Source of the DNA: Telmatospirillum sp.
Lineage (GTDB): Bacteria > Pseudomonadota > Alphaproteobacteria > Rhodospirillales > Magnetospirillaceae
Direction: 5' to 3'
NCBI GenBank assembly: GCA_009712185.1
Contig: WASQ01000110.1
Span: 1-52,408 of the forward strand
DNA: 52,408 nucleotides
Part shown: one piece after another, positions 35,413 through 44,145 of the stretch
How positions within the stretch are numbered: the stretch's first letter is position 1
Layout of the letters: every line of letters begins with the position of its first letter
Notes under the pieces: generated by a model
What the model saw: the letters and a program-made list of their open reading frames with translations, nothing else
Told to the model about the DNA's origin: nothing
Databases searched by the model: none
Program-made: the position numbers and the translations under genes

Positions 35413-35660
35413 CCCGCACGAACTCCTCCCCTCTTCCCGCTCCGGATTTCCGTCTGGACATGCGGGGGGAGCCCTGTCCCTATCCCGCCATGGCCACCCT
35501 CGAGGCTTTGCCCCGGCTGCGCCCCGGGCAGGTTCTGGAAGTGGTGTCGGACTGCCCGCAGTCGATCAACAATATTCCGGTCGACGCGCGCAATCATGGT
35601 TACGAGGTCCTTGAGATCGAGCAGGATGGTCCGACCATCCGTTATCTGATCCGCCGGTGA
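35409..35660 (+). CDS. yedF: YedF, TusA-family sulfur/selenium carrier
   Basis: This 83-residue protein matches E. coli YedF almost word for word in its core (RLDMRGEPCPYPAMATLEA, EVVSDCPQSINNIP, DARNHGY, DGPTIRYLI). The Cys of CPYP is the TusA-type active residue; a second Cys is in SDCPQ. Overlap with yedE (ATGA) suggests the two proteins work together. Involvement in selenium metabolism is inferred from neighbours. Confidence 0.92.
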   Translation: MTRTNSSPLPAPDFRLDMRGEPCPYPAMATLEALPRLRPGQVLEVVSDCPQSINNIPVDARNHGYEVLEIEQDGPTIRYLIRR

Positions 35661-35713
35661 TGCCGGATCCCGATAGGGTGGAAAGCGTGCCGCATCCAGA
35701 GGAAAACCGCCTG

Positions 35714-37162
35714 ATGAATTCCGCCGTCGAGTCCATGCCACCCTCCCGGTCCGGATTGTTCCGCCGTCTTCCGTCCGTCGACGAAGTGTTGCGCCTGGAG
35801 ACGGTGGCCGCCCTTGGCCGGGACAGCGGGCGTCAGACCGTGGCCGAGGCGGTCCGCGCCGTGATCGACGATCTCCGCGAGAAAATCGCGTCCGGAACGC
35901 TCGACGGCGCCGGCCTCGATGACGTCCTGGCCGATCCCGCCGCTCTGGTCGCTGAGCGTGTCCGCCGCCTGACCGCCTGGTCGCTGCGTCCCGTGATCAA
36001 TGCCGGCGGGGTGATCATTCAGACCAATCTGGGCCGGTCCCCCCTGCCGGTGGCGGCGCTGGACCGGATCGTCGCCTGCGCCACGGGTTACAGCAATCTC
36101 GAAACCGATCTGGTCCGGGGCGAACGGGGGCGTCGCGACGATCATGCCGGGTCCATGCTGGACCGTCTGGCCCGGCGCAACGGTCTGACCGATGTGGCGA
36201 CGATCGTTGTCAACAACAACGCCTCCGCCGTCCTGCTGGCGCTGGCCGAACTGGCCCGGGGCGGCGAGGTCATCGTGTCGCGCGGAGAACTGGTGGAGAT
36301 CGGCGGGTCCTTCCGCATCCCCGACATCATGGAGCAGTCGGGCGCCCATCTGCGGGAGGTGGGAACGACCAACCGGACCCGGGTCGCCGACTATGAACGG
36401 GCCATCACCGAGAACACCCGCCTGCTGCTCCGGGTCCACCGGTCGAATTTCGAAATCACCGGTTTTACCGAGCAGCCGGCGCTGTCCGAACTGGTCGAAC
36501 TGGGACGACGGCGGGGACTTCCGGTCATGGAGGATCTGGGATCCGGCGCGCTGGTCGACATGGCGGCCTTCGGGATTCCGTCCGAACCCTCGCTTTACGA
36601 GTCTCTGCGGGCCGGGGTGTCCGTCGTCACCTGCAGCGGCGACAAGCTGCTGGGCGGTCCGCAGGCCGGACTGATCGCGGGGCGGCCCGACCTGATCCGG
36701 CGTCTCCGGTCCCATCCTTTGTTCCGGGCGCTGCGTGTCGACAAGATGTGCTATGCCGCGCTGGAGGGGACGCTGGCCGGTTATCTGGCGGAGCGTTATG
36801 ACGAGATCCCGCTGTTGCGGATGTTGAGACTGCCGCCTGAGGAGGTTGCCCGGCGCTGCGGCACCCTGGCGGCCGCGGTACCGGCGCTGAGGCCGGAAGT
36901 GGTGCCGACGCGGACCATGGTGGGCGGGGGCGCGGCGCCGGGAAAATCGGTGCCGAGTTTCGCGCTGGCCTTGTCGCCCGGATCGTGCGGGGCCCAGGAT
37001 CTGGCGCGCCGCCTGCGGGCGCTGCCGGTGCCGGTGGTCAGCCGGATCGAGGAGGACAGGGTTCTTCTCGATCTGCGGACGGTCGACGAAGAGGACGATG
37101 CTTATCTGGCCCGCGCGCTGGCCGGATTGGAAAGTGACGCCGTAATCGGCGAGGGAGCTTGA
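35714..37162 (+). CDS. selA: selenocysteine synthase SelA
   Basis: This 482-residue pyridoxal-phosphate enzyme converts seryl-tRNA-Sec to selenocysteyl-tRNA-Sec using selenophosphate. The PLP lysine is in CSGDKLLGGPQAG (K311), corresponding to K295 of E. coli SelA. Other landmarks are TNLGRSPLP, NNNASAVLLAL and SRGELVEIGGSFRIPD. The start is uncertain: ATG 35660 or GTG 35657 would overlap the yedF stop, but ATG 35714 has AGAGGA upstream and gives an N-terminus that aligns with E. coli SelA. It is followed three bases later by selD. Confidence 0.95.
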   Translation: MNSAVESMPPSRSGLFRRLPSVDEVLRLETVAALGRDSGRQTVAEAVRAVIDDLREKIASGTLDGAGLDDVLADPAALVAERVRRLTAWSLRPVINAGGVIIQTNLGRSPLPVAALDRIVACATGYSNLETDLVRGERGRRDDHAGSMLDRLARRNGLTDVATIVVNNNASAVLLALAELARGGEVIVSRGELVEIGGSFRIPDIMEQSGAHLREVGTTNRTRVADYERAITENTRLLLRVHRSNFEITGFTEQPALSELVELGRRRGLPVMEDLGSGALVDMAAFGIPSEPSLYESLRAGVSVVTCSGDKLLGGPQAGLIAGRPDLIRRLRSHPLFRALRVDKMCYAALEGTLAGYLAERYDEIPLLRMLRLPPEEVARRCGTLAAAVPALRPEVVPTRTMVGGGAAPGKSVPSFALALSPGSCGAQDLARRLRALPVPVVSRIEEDRVLLDLRTVDEEDDAYLARALAGLESDAVIGEGA

Positions 37163-37165
37163 GAG

Positions 37166-38212
37166 ATGACGGAGAACAAGACGGTCAGGCTGACGGAAAC
37201 GGTCAAGGCGGGCGGATGCGCCAGTAAACTGAGCCCGGCCCTGCTGGACGGGGTCCTGGGCAAGCTGGTCCAGCCCGCCAACCCCCGGGTGCTGGTCGGG
37301 TTCGACAAGGCCGATGATGCCGGGGTCTATAAGATGTCGGACGATCTCGGCATCGTGCAGACTGTCGATTTCTTCACGCCCGTCGTCGACGATCCCTACA
37401 CCTTCGGGCAGGTCGCCGCCACCAACGCCCTCAGCGACGTCTATGCCATGGGCGGCCGCCCGGTTTCGGCGCTTGCCATGGTCTGCTTCCCCGAGATGCA
37501 GGACATCGGGGTGCTGGAACGCATTCTGGCGGGCGGCCTGTCGAAGATGATCGAGGCCGGATGCAGCGTGATCGGCGGTCATTCGATCCGCGATGCGGAA
37601 ATCAAGTTCGGCTATGCCGTGACCGGCACGATCCATCCCGACCGGATTCTGACCAACTCGGGCGCCCGCGTCGGGGACGCGCTGGTTTTCACCAAGGCGC
37701 TGGGAACGGGGGTCATCTCGACCGCGGTCAAGCGCGGCAGGGCGGAGGCCGCTTGGTCCGAGGCGGCGATCCGCTCCATGACGACGCTGAACCGGGCCGC
37801 CTCCGAGGTCTGCCTGCGCCACGAGGTCCACAGTCTGACCGACGTGACCGGCTTCGGCATGGCCGGCCATGCGCGCGAGATGGCGTTGGGCAGCGAGGTC
37901 AGTCTGTCGATCTCCGCGTCCTGCCTGCCGGTGCTGCCGGGCGCGCTGGAGTGCATCCGCCAGGACTTCATCCCCGGCGGCCTGCGCAACAACCGCGATT
38001 TTGCCGGATGCTGCATCGACGCCGACGCCGATGTCCCGGCCGATCTGGTGACCCTGCTGTTCGATCCGCAGACCGCCGGGGGACTTCTGGTTTCGGTCGC
38101 GGCCCGGGACGCCGACGCGCTGGTGGACGACCTGATCGCCAATGGCGTTCCCGCCGTGCGGCTGGGCGAGGTCATCGCCCGCCGCCATCCGCTGATCCAT
38201 GTCACCGGCTGA
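37166..38212 (+). CDS. selD: selenophosphate synthase SelD
   Basis: This 348-residue ATP-dependent enzyme makes selenophosphate from selenide, the selenium donor for SelA. The N-terminal catalytic region reads GGCASKLSP, with Cys18 and Lys21 aligned to C17 and K20 of E. coli. The second Cys of the E. coli motif is Ser here. Asp-rich metal-binding segments (DDAGVY, VQTVDFFTPVVDDPY) and GGHSIRD follow. There is no in-frame TGA at the active site, so it is the Cys form. It is convergent with selB. Confidence 0.96.
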   Translation: MTENKTVRLTETVKAGGCASKLSPALLDGVLGKLVQPANPRVLVGFDKADDAGVYKMSDDLGIVQTVDFFTPVVDDPYTFGQVAATNALSDVYAMGGRPVSALAMVCFPEMQDIGVLERILAGGLSKMIEAGCSVIGGHSIRDAEIKFGYAVTGTIHPDRILTNSGARVGDALVFTKALGTGVISTAVKRGRAEAAWSEAAIRSMTTLNRAASEVCLRHEVHSLTDVTGFGMAGHAREMALGSEVSLSISASCLPVLPGALECIRQDFIPGGLRNNRDFAGCCIDADADVPADLVTLLFDPQTAGGLLVSVAARDADALVDDLIANGVPAVRLGEVIARRHPLIHVTG

Positions 38213-38223
38213 CAGGATCGCCG

Positions 38224-38274
38224 CACAGGCGGCCGGAGCCGCTGGGATCCAGTAGCACGGCCTCAGCGCCTGTG
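38224..38274. terminator. possible bidirectional terminator between selD and selB
   Basis: CACAGGCG (38224-38231) pairs with CGCCTGTG (38267-38274) across the 90-base gap between two convergent stop codons. The 35-base interior can also fold. No T-run is present on either strand. Confidence 0.35.
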
Positions 38275-38301
38275 GGGCCGGACTCCGCCGGTGGCCGCGC
38301 G

Positions 38302-40200
38302 CTACTGGATGATGCGGTCGTCGCCGATGCGCCGGGTGATGTTTTCCCGGTCCAGATATTCGAGAAGGGGAATTGCATATTTGCGGGACAGGCCGAAGCT
38401 GTCCTTGAACCGGGCGACATCCATCACGGGGGACGGGTCTTTCAGCGCGCGCACCCGTTCCTTCAGCGTCTCGAGAGTGGTCCGGTGGAAGACAAGATCG
38501 TCGCTGACCTTGACCAGCACCCGTTCGCGCAACAGCAAAGAGACGATCTTCTGCGCCCGCGCCGGGTCGATGGATAATCCGGCGAACACCTCCTTCAGGG
38601 CCGGAACCCGGATCCCGGCCCGGGCGAAGGCCTCCTCGATCTGGGCTTTCGAAGCGCTCTCGTCCTCCTGCATGACGACGCGGTGGCCGGGCAGATGCAC
38701 CTGTTCGGCCGTGGTCTCCAGGCGATGGCTGTCCAGCAGCGTCCCGAGGATGCCCTCGAACAGGTCCCGCGCGAGGCCGCTTTTTTCCAGCAGTTCCTGG
38801 CGGCTCATGCCGCCCACCAGCGGATTGGCGGTCTGAAAGGCCTTGACCGTCGAGACCATCGTTCTGGCGACCCGCGTGAAGACGGGGCCGGCGATGACAT
38901 GATCGCCGAAGCGGAGGATCTCGCGGGCCTTGACGGCGGCAGCCACCGCTTTCTGAAGCCGGTCCCGGGTCCAGCCGGTCTGGTGAATGGCATCGGAGGT
39001 GGCAAGGCCGCGCCGGTCGCGGCGTCCCGCCAGCAAGACGAGACGGGCGACGTCGTCCCCGTCCCGTAACGAGTCCAGGAATCCGGTGCGGGCGGCCGAT
39101 TTCATGCGCAGCGACGGGGCGACATCGACCACGGTGCCGCCGCCCATGGTGATAACGGGCGAGAACCGGCGGATGATGAAGCGGTCGCCGGGGCAGCAGG
39201 GAACCGGATCCTCCAGGCGCAATTGCGCCCATCCGGACGATCCCGCCGTCAGGATGTCGCCGTCGTAGAGATGGATCCTGGCGATCCGTTCGGCCGCGAA
39301 CAGATGCAGATGCACCCGTGCCCGCGTCTTGAGATCCGGCCCGTCCGGCAGCAGCGTCAAATGAACATCGAGCCTCTTTCCGGGCGCCAGCAATCCGGCC
39401 TCGGCCAGCATCATGCCCCGGCTCACGTCGTCCTGGGTAATGCCGGCGAGATTGACGGCGGTCCGCTGTCCCGCCGTTGCCGCCGGCGTGGCGGCGCCGT
39501 GAACCTGAAGTCCGCGAACGCGGACCGTCCGTCCCGGCGGCGACAGGTCGATCTCCTGCTCCTTGCGGACCTCGCCCGCGATCAGGGTGCCGGTCACCAC
39601 GGTGCCGAACCCCTTCATGGTGAAGACGCGGTCGATCGGAAGACGGAAGGCCGCCCGGCCATCCTTGGCCTCAGCCTCCGACGCGGCCAGCGCCAGCGCC
39701 TGCTTCAGGTCCCCGATGCCGGCGCCGGTCCTGGCGCTGACGGCGAGGATCGGCGTATGCCCTGGGTCGAGAAAGGATCCGGCCAGGAATTCCTCGACCT
39801 CCATGCGGACCACCTGAAGCGTGACCTCGTCCACCAGATCGCATTTGGTGAGAACCACGATGCCCCGGCGGACGTTCAGCAGGTCGCAGATGGCGAAATG
39901 TTCCCGCGTCTGGGGCTTGATCGACTCCTGCGCCGAAATCACGAACAGCACCAGATCGATGCCGCCAACCCCGGCCAGCATCGTATGGACGAACCGCTCA
40001 TGGCCGGGAACATCGACAAAGCCCAGGCGGAGGGGGCCTTTGGGGCCCGGAAGGTCCAGATGGGCGAATCCCAGTTCGATCGTGATGCCCCGGAGCTTTT
40101 CCTCCTTGAGGCGGTCGGTATCGATCCCTGTCAGGGCGCGGACCAGGGCTGTCTTGCCATGATCGATATGTCCGGCGGTGCCGACGATGACGGATTTCAT
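38302..40200 (-). CDS. selB: selenocysteine-specific elongation factor SelB
   Basis: This 632-residue factor delivers selenocysteyl-tRNA to ribosomes at UGA codons followed by a SECIS hairpin. The N-terminal GTPase has G1 GHIDHGKT, switch-region GITIELGF, G3 DVPGHE and G4 TKCD. After the EF-Tu-like domains the C-terminal part has the winged-helix repeats that bind SECIS RNA. The start codon lies 39 bases after the end of selC, so selC and selB are probably one transcript. It is divergent from the Sec-type fdhF, its only target that I can see in this window. Confidence 0.96.
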   Translation of the reverse strand: MKSVIVGTAGHIDHGKTALVRALTGIDTDRLKEEKLRGITIELGFAHLDLPGPKGPLRLGFVDVPGHERFVHTMLAGVGGIDLVLFVISAQESIKPQTREHFAICDLLNVRRGIVVLTKCDLVDEVTLQVVRMEVEEFLAGSFLDPGHTPILAVSARTGAGIGDLKQALALAASEAEAKDGRAAFRLPIDRVFTMKGFGTVVTGTLIAGEVRKEQEIDLSPPGRTVRVRGLQVHGAATPAATAGQRTAVNLAGITQDDVSRGMMLAEAGLLAPGKRLDVHLTLLPDGPDLKTRARVHLHLFAAERIARIHLYDGDILTAGSSGWAQLRLEDPVPCCPGDRFIIRRFSPVITMGGGTVVDVAPSLRMKSAARTGFLDSLRDGDDVARLVLLAGRRDRRGLATSDAIHQTGWTRDRLQKAVAAAVKAREILRFGDHVIAGPVFTRVARTMVSTVKAFQTANPLVGGMSRQELLEKSGLARDLFEGILGTLLDSHRLETTAEQVHLPGHRVVMQEDESASKAQIEEAFARAGIRVPALKEVFAGLSIDPARAQKIVSLLLRERVLVKVSDDLVFHRTTLETLKERVRALKDPSPVMDVARFKDSFGLSRKYAIPLLEYLDRENITRRIGDDRIIQ

Positions 40201-40239
40201 CTGTTTTCAGCGGTCGTTCGTGAACGGGGTGGAGGGGAT

Positions 40240-40338
40240 TGGCGGAAGCGCGTGTGAGTCGAACACACCAGAGACAGGGTGAACCTGCCTCTCGCCGGTT
40301 TTGAAGACCGGGAGCATCACCGGATACCACCCGCTTCC
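40240..40338 (-). tRNA. selC: tRNA-Sec (anticodon UCA)
   Basis: Read on the minus strand, the gene begins GGAAGCGG and ends CGCTTCCG-CCA with the CCA encoded. The anticodon stem CCGGT/ACCGG frames the loop CTTCAAA, giving anticodon TCA. The long extra arm (GAGAGGCAGG-TTCA-CCCTG-TCTC), the T stem GTGTG/CACAC with loop TTCGACT, and the 99-base length are all typical of selenocysteine tRNA. Position 8 (G) faces G in the acceptor stem, so the usual eighth pair is missing. Upstream of selB. Confidence 0.95.
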
Positions 40339-40741
40339 GCAAGGTCCTTCGCCGCTCCGGACCCACTGCCGGCTTTGGACATCGGGCAGTCTTCATCCGC
40401 AAGGGGGTCCGCCATCGAGAGCGGAGGAGCTATTACAAATCGATTAACAAAATTTATCGCGCAATATAAATATTGTATTGGAGATAATGAAATTGATTTG
40501 TTGCTGCACCGCCAACCGGTAGTGACCAGTCCAATGCGATGGTCGGCATGATACACGAATTGGCATAGATTCCGATCTGTTTTTTTTCTATGATGAGTGC
40601 TCGGTTTGCTGCTCATGGCCTGGTTATTTATTAATCCCATTGGGGAATAAAAAATTTTTATCGGCATGGAGACTTTCCTGTCAATCCGCCGGAAAAGTTT
40701 GTTCCCCCGGGCCGGGGATGGCGAGGCAAAAGGAACAGAAG
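40339..40741. promoter_or_regulatory. divergent control region between selC-selB and the Sec-type fdhF
   Basis: No gene is supported here. The middle part (40430-40680) is strongly AT-rich. CAATAT-AA-ATATTG forms a perfect dyad at 40462-40475, and TTTTATCGG occurs near 40657-40665, similar to TTATCG motifs in the hydN-hyfA region. I see no -24/-12 promoter. Transcription should start leftward for selC-selB and rightward for fdhF. Confidence 0.5.
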
Positions 40742-42886
40742 ATGGAAAAAAAGGTAAGGACGGTCTGTCCCTATTGCGGCGCGGGGTGTCAGCTTGACCT
40801 CGTCACCGTCAATGGGGCCATCGTTCGTGCGGAAGGCGCGCCCGGACGCACCAACGAGAATGAACTCTGCCTCAAGGGGCTCTACGGCTGGGAATTTCTG
40901 AACGACACAAAGCGCCTGTCGCCCAGGCTGAAGAAACCTCTGCTGCGGCGCTCACGCGATTCGCAGTTCGAGGAAGTGTCGTGGGACGAGGCCATCGGTT
41001 TCGCATCCCGGCGCCTGATGGACATCAAGCGCAAGCATGGCCCGGATTCGATCATGCTTACCGGATCCGCCCGCGGTCCCGGGAACGAGGCCAACTATGT
41101 GATGCAGAAACTGGCCCGCGCGGTTATCGGAACCAACAATATCGACCATTGCGCCCGAATATGACACGCCCCGTCTGTGGCCGGTCTGGCTGCAACACTT
41201 GGCAATGGGGCAATGAGCAATTCCATCCCGGAAATCGAAGACACCGATCTCATCTTCGTTTTCGGTTATAACGCGGCCGATTCCCACCCGATCGTGGCCC
41301 GACGGATTGTCCGGGCGCGCGAAAAAGGGGCGAAGATGGTCGTCGTCGATCCGCGCAAGACGGAATCGGCACGTGTTTCCGATCTCTGGCTTCCCATCCG
41401 CAACGGCGCCAACATGGCGCTGGTCAACGCCTTCGCGCATGTGCTGATCGAGGAGGGCCTCTATAACCGCGAGTATGTCGAGAGCCACACCGAAGGCTTC
41501 GACGCCTATTGGGAAACGGTCTCGCGCTATGCGCCGGAAGAGGTTGAGGACATTACCGGAGTGCCGGCCGATCAGGTGCGTCAGGCGATGCGCATGTATG
41601 CGGCGGCGCCCAACGCCTTCATCCTTTACGGCATGGGCGTGACCCAGTACGGGCAGGCCGTCGACGTGGTGAAGGGGCTGTCCGGCCTCGCGCTGCTGAC
41701 CGGCAATTTTGGCCGTCCGAACGTTGGTATCGGTCCTGTCCGCGGGCAGAACAACGTTCAGGGGACCTGTGATGTCGGCGTGCTGCCGAACGTCTTCCCG
41801 GGCTATCAGCCGGTCAGCGATCCGGCCGTGCGGGAGAAGTTCGCCAAGGCCTGGGGGGTCGACAGCCTGCCGGAGAAACCCGGCTACATGCTGACCGAGG
41901 TGCCCCATCTGGTGCATGAGGGCAAACTCAAGGCCTACTACATCTTCGGTGAGGATCCCGCGCAGACCGACGCCGACCTGAATTCTGTGCGCGAGGCCCT
42001 GAAGGGGATGGAACTGGTCATTGTCCAGGACATCTTCATGAACAAGACCGCGATGTTTGCCGACATCATTCTGCCGGCAACCGCGTGGGGCGAGCATGAG
42101 GGCGTCTATTCGACGGCGGATCGCGGGTTCCAGCGGTTCCGCAAGGCGGTCGAACCCAAGGGCGACATCAAGCCCGACTGGGAAATCTTCTGCCTGATGG
42201 CCACGGCCATGGGCTATCCCATGCATTACAGCAACACCAAGGAAATCTGGGACGAAATGCGCGCGCTTTGTCCCCTTTACTTTGGTGCGACCTACGAGCG
42301 GATGGAGGAATTGGGATCCATTCAATGGCCCTGTCCGGACCTGGATCATCCCGGCACCCCCTATCTCTATGCCGGCAACACGTTCAATCGTCCGAACGGC
42401 AAGGGGGTCCTGTTCGCCACCGACTGGCGGCCGCCGCTCGAACGTCCGGATGAGGAGTATCCGCTGGTGTTGTCGACCGTCCGCGAGGTGGGGCATTATT
42501 CCTGCCGCACGATGACGGGCAACTGCACCACCCTGCAATCCCTGGCCGACGAGCCCGGGTTCCTGCAGATCAATCGCGCCGACGCCCGGAAATACGGACT
42601 GAAGGACAAGGCCCTTCTCTGGATTTCCTCGCGTCGGGGCAAGGTTCTGACCCGTGCCCAGATCAATGACCGTACCAACCAGGGCACGGTCTATATGACC
42701 TACCAATGGTGGATCGGCGCCTGCAACGAGCTGACGCTCGAGCATGTCGACCCGATTTCGAAAACTCCGGAATTCAAGTATTGCGCCGTCAAGGTCGAGG
42801 CCATTGCCGATCAGGCCTGGGCGGAACGCTACCTGGAGGAGGAGTACGCCAAACTGCGCCGCAAACTGGCGGAACCGGTCGGCTGA
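40742..42886 (+). CDS. fdhF: formate dehydrogenase H, selenocysteine-containing form
   Basis: This 714-residue protein reads through an in-frame TGA at 41162-41164 as selenocysteine 141, in the context CARI-U-HAPSVAG; E. coli FdhF has Sec at 140 in the same place. The coding frame continues without shift to TGA at 42884-42886. The N-terminal cluster ligands are C9, C12, C16 and C43. The rest follows the Cys paralogue at 16202-18361 throughout (for example VCPYCG, NNVQG, VREVGHYSCR, MTYQWWIGACNELT). AGGAACAGAAG precedes the ATG. It is transcribed away from selC-selB and ends at a strong terminator. An annotation pipeline would probably break it into two genes. Confidence 0.96.
41162..41198 (+). 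promoter_or_regulatory. bacterial SECIS element of fdhF
   Basis: The UGA codon (41162-41164) is followed after 11 bases by a 7-bp stem: TGTGGCC (41176-41182) pairing with GGCTGCA (41188-41194), including G-U pairs. The apical loop GGTCT (41183-41187) is the same loop sequence that SelB recognises in E. coli fdhF, at the same distance from UGA. This identifies the codon as selenocysteine rather than a nonsense mutation. Confidence 0.93.
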
Positions 42887-42904
42887 CCGGATCCGGGCGT
42901 CATA

Positions 42905-42939
42905 CCAGCCGGCGATGGGTTCCCCTCATCGCCGGCTGG
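42905..42939. terminator. bidirectional hairpin terminator between fdhF and the nuclease gene
   Basis: CCAGCCGGCGATG (42905-42917) and CATCGCCGGCTGG (42927-42939) form a perfect 13-bp stem with a 9-base loop. It lies between convergent stop codons (fdhF ends 42886, the nuclease gene ends 42985). There is no long T-run, but the position and strength fit a terminator for both strands. Confidence 0.75.
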
Positions 42940-42984
42940 CCGGTTCCTCGATCGGCGTCCCCGGATGACCGGCTCCGACCGCGA

Positions 42985-43809
42985 TCAATGGGCGACCGCC
43001 GGGATTTCCGGCATCTGCCGCAAAGCCTGACAGACCTGTTGGCGCGACCGGTACCAGGCCCCGGGGGCGGCCGGCCACATCAGCGGCCGGGCCTGCCGGT
43101 CCACACCGTCGGGCAGCGGAAAGGCCAGTCCGGTCTTCGCCTCGATTTCGGCGATGCTGACGACCCAGCGGGCCAGATTGCCCTTCGCCACATAGCGCTG
43201 CGGCATCAGAAACCCGATCGCGTCCCTGGCTTCAGGGTCGACGATAACCTTGAAGAAGGCGGACGGAACACCGATGCGTCCGTTCCCGATGGTCCGGACC
43301 TGTTCGGTGAAGACGGGACCGGAGAAGATCGCCAGATCCCCCCTTGTCCAGGCCCAGGCGCGCACGGTCTGCTCCAGCCGTTCCCAGCCTTCGCGGTTGA
43401 GACCGGGCAACTGCGGCACGACATTCGCCATGCTGTAGCTGTCCGATAGCAGCGCGGCATCGAAGGCGAAGTCCTCCGCCGGGGCCAGATGACCGCGGTC
43501 AAAGCCTGACCGTCGATAATCCTCGGGCTCGGCCCGCCGGCCGGCCGGCAGTGTTTCCTCGGCGTGAAAATCTCCCGCCGGGCGCAGGCAGCCCATGGTC
43601 CGGGTCGCGAAAAGCCGATAGGCGACCCAGCGGGGCACCAGCAGGTCATTGTCCTCCAAGGCGGCATAGCCGGCATGGCAGACGATGGTGGTGTGAGCGG
43701 CGGCGCCGGTCAGTTGCGGCGCTCCGGTCTCCCTCAGCACCGGGCACTCGGCCGCCAGCGCGGCGTGTCCGGAGAACAGGGCGATAAGGACGATGATCAC
43801 ATGTCGCAT
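42985..43809 (-). CDS. secreted DNA/RNA non-specific endonuclease (NucA/Serratia type)
   Basis: This 274-residue protein has a signal peptide (MRHVIIVLIALFSGHAALAA, cleavage about residue 20). The catalytic motif DRGH is at 104-107, with SMANVVPQ following and the metal-ligand Asn in LNREGW (N138), as in Serratia nuclease. It should act outside the cytoplasm, degrading nucleic acids for nutrition or defence. Several Cys could form disulfides. It is unrelated in function to the formate genes and has its own divergent promoter region with the sulfotransferase-like gene. Confidence 0.9.
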   Translation of the reverse strand: MRHVIIVLIALFSGHAALAAECPVLRETGAPQLTGAAAHTTIVCHAGYAALEDNDLLVPRWVAYRLFATRTMGCLRPAGDFHAEETLPAGRRAEPEDYRRSGFDRGHLAPAEDFAFDAALLSDSYSMANVVPQLPGLNREGWERLEQTVRAWAWTRGDLAIFSGPVFTEQVRTIGNGRIGVPSAFFKVIVDPEARDAIGFLMPQRYVAKGNLARWVVSIAEIEAKTGLAFPLPDGVDRQARPLMWPAAPGAWYRSRQQVCQALRQMPEIPAVAH

Positions 43810-44145
43810 TGGCTTCCCCCGATAACCGGAAAGAGTAGCACAAAGCTCCGTGCCCCTCTATTGCCCGCGCTCACCGTCTTGCGGGACACCGGCGGGACAC
43901 CGGCGGGACACAGGCCCTGGGGAGACCGGATCAGCCATCGGGAAGCAGTAACCTAAAGTTACAATGTGTCATCTGTTGCAATGATAAAACTGTTGAATAT
44001 CTGAAACAGAGTGAAACCATAAGTTTAAATATTTCTTTATCGAATTGACAAAACAATCCCGGGTTTCTTCGTTCTCCGGTGGTCTTGCGGTTCTTTTCAT
44101 CCGTCTTCTCCCCGGAGCTTTTTTTGAGAGGTCCGGGATATCTCC
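43810..44145. other. divergent region between the nuclease and sulfotransferase-like genes
   Basis: No gene is supported. The nuclease-proximal part holds three tandem copies of an 11-base unit. The middle and right part (43945-44060) is AT-rich and should contain the promoters. GTAAC-CTAAA-GTTAC (43948-43962) is a short inverted repeat that could be an operator. Confidence 0.5.
43883..43915. repeat. three tandem 11-base repeats
   Basis: The unit GGGACACCGGC starts at 43883, 43894 and 43905; the third copy has A for C (GGGACACAGGC). Short tandem repeats like this can vary in copy number by slippage. They lie about 75-105 bases upstream of the nuclease gene start. Confidence 0.8.

Noticed and set aside
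40240-40338. selC as an attachment site for a genomic island
   Set aside because: No integrase gene, no duplicated 3' end of the tRNA, and no other mobile-element sign in the flanks.
41162-41164. In-frame TGA as a nonsense mutation that breaks fdhF
   Set aside because: The position equals Sec140 of E. coli FdhF, a SECIS with loop GGTCT follows at the right distance, and selA, selB, selC and selD are all nearby. It is selenocysteine.
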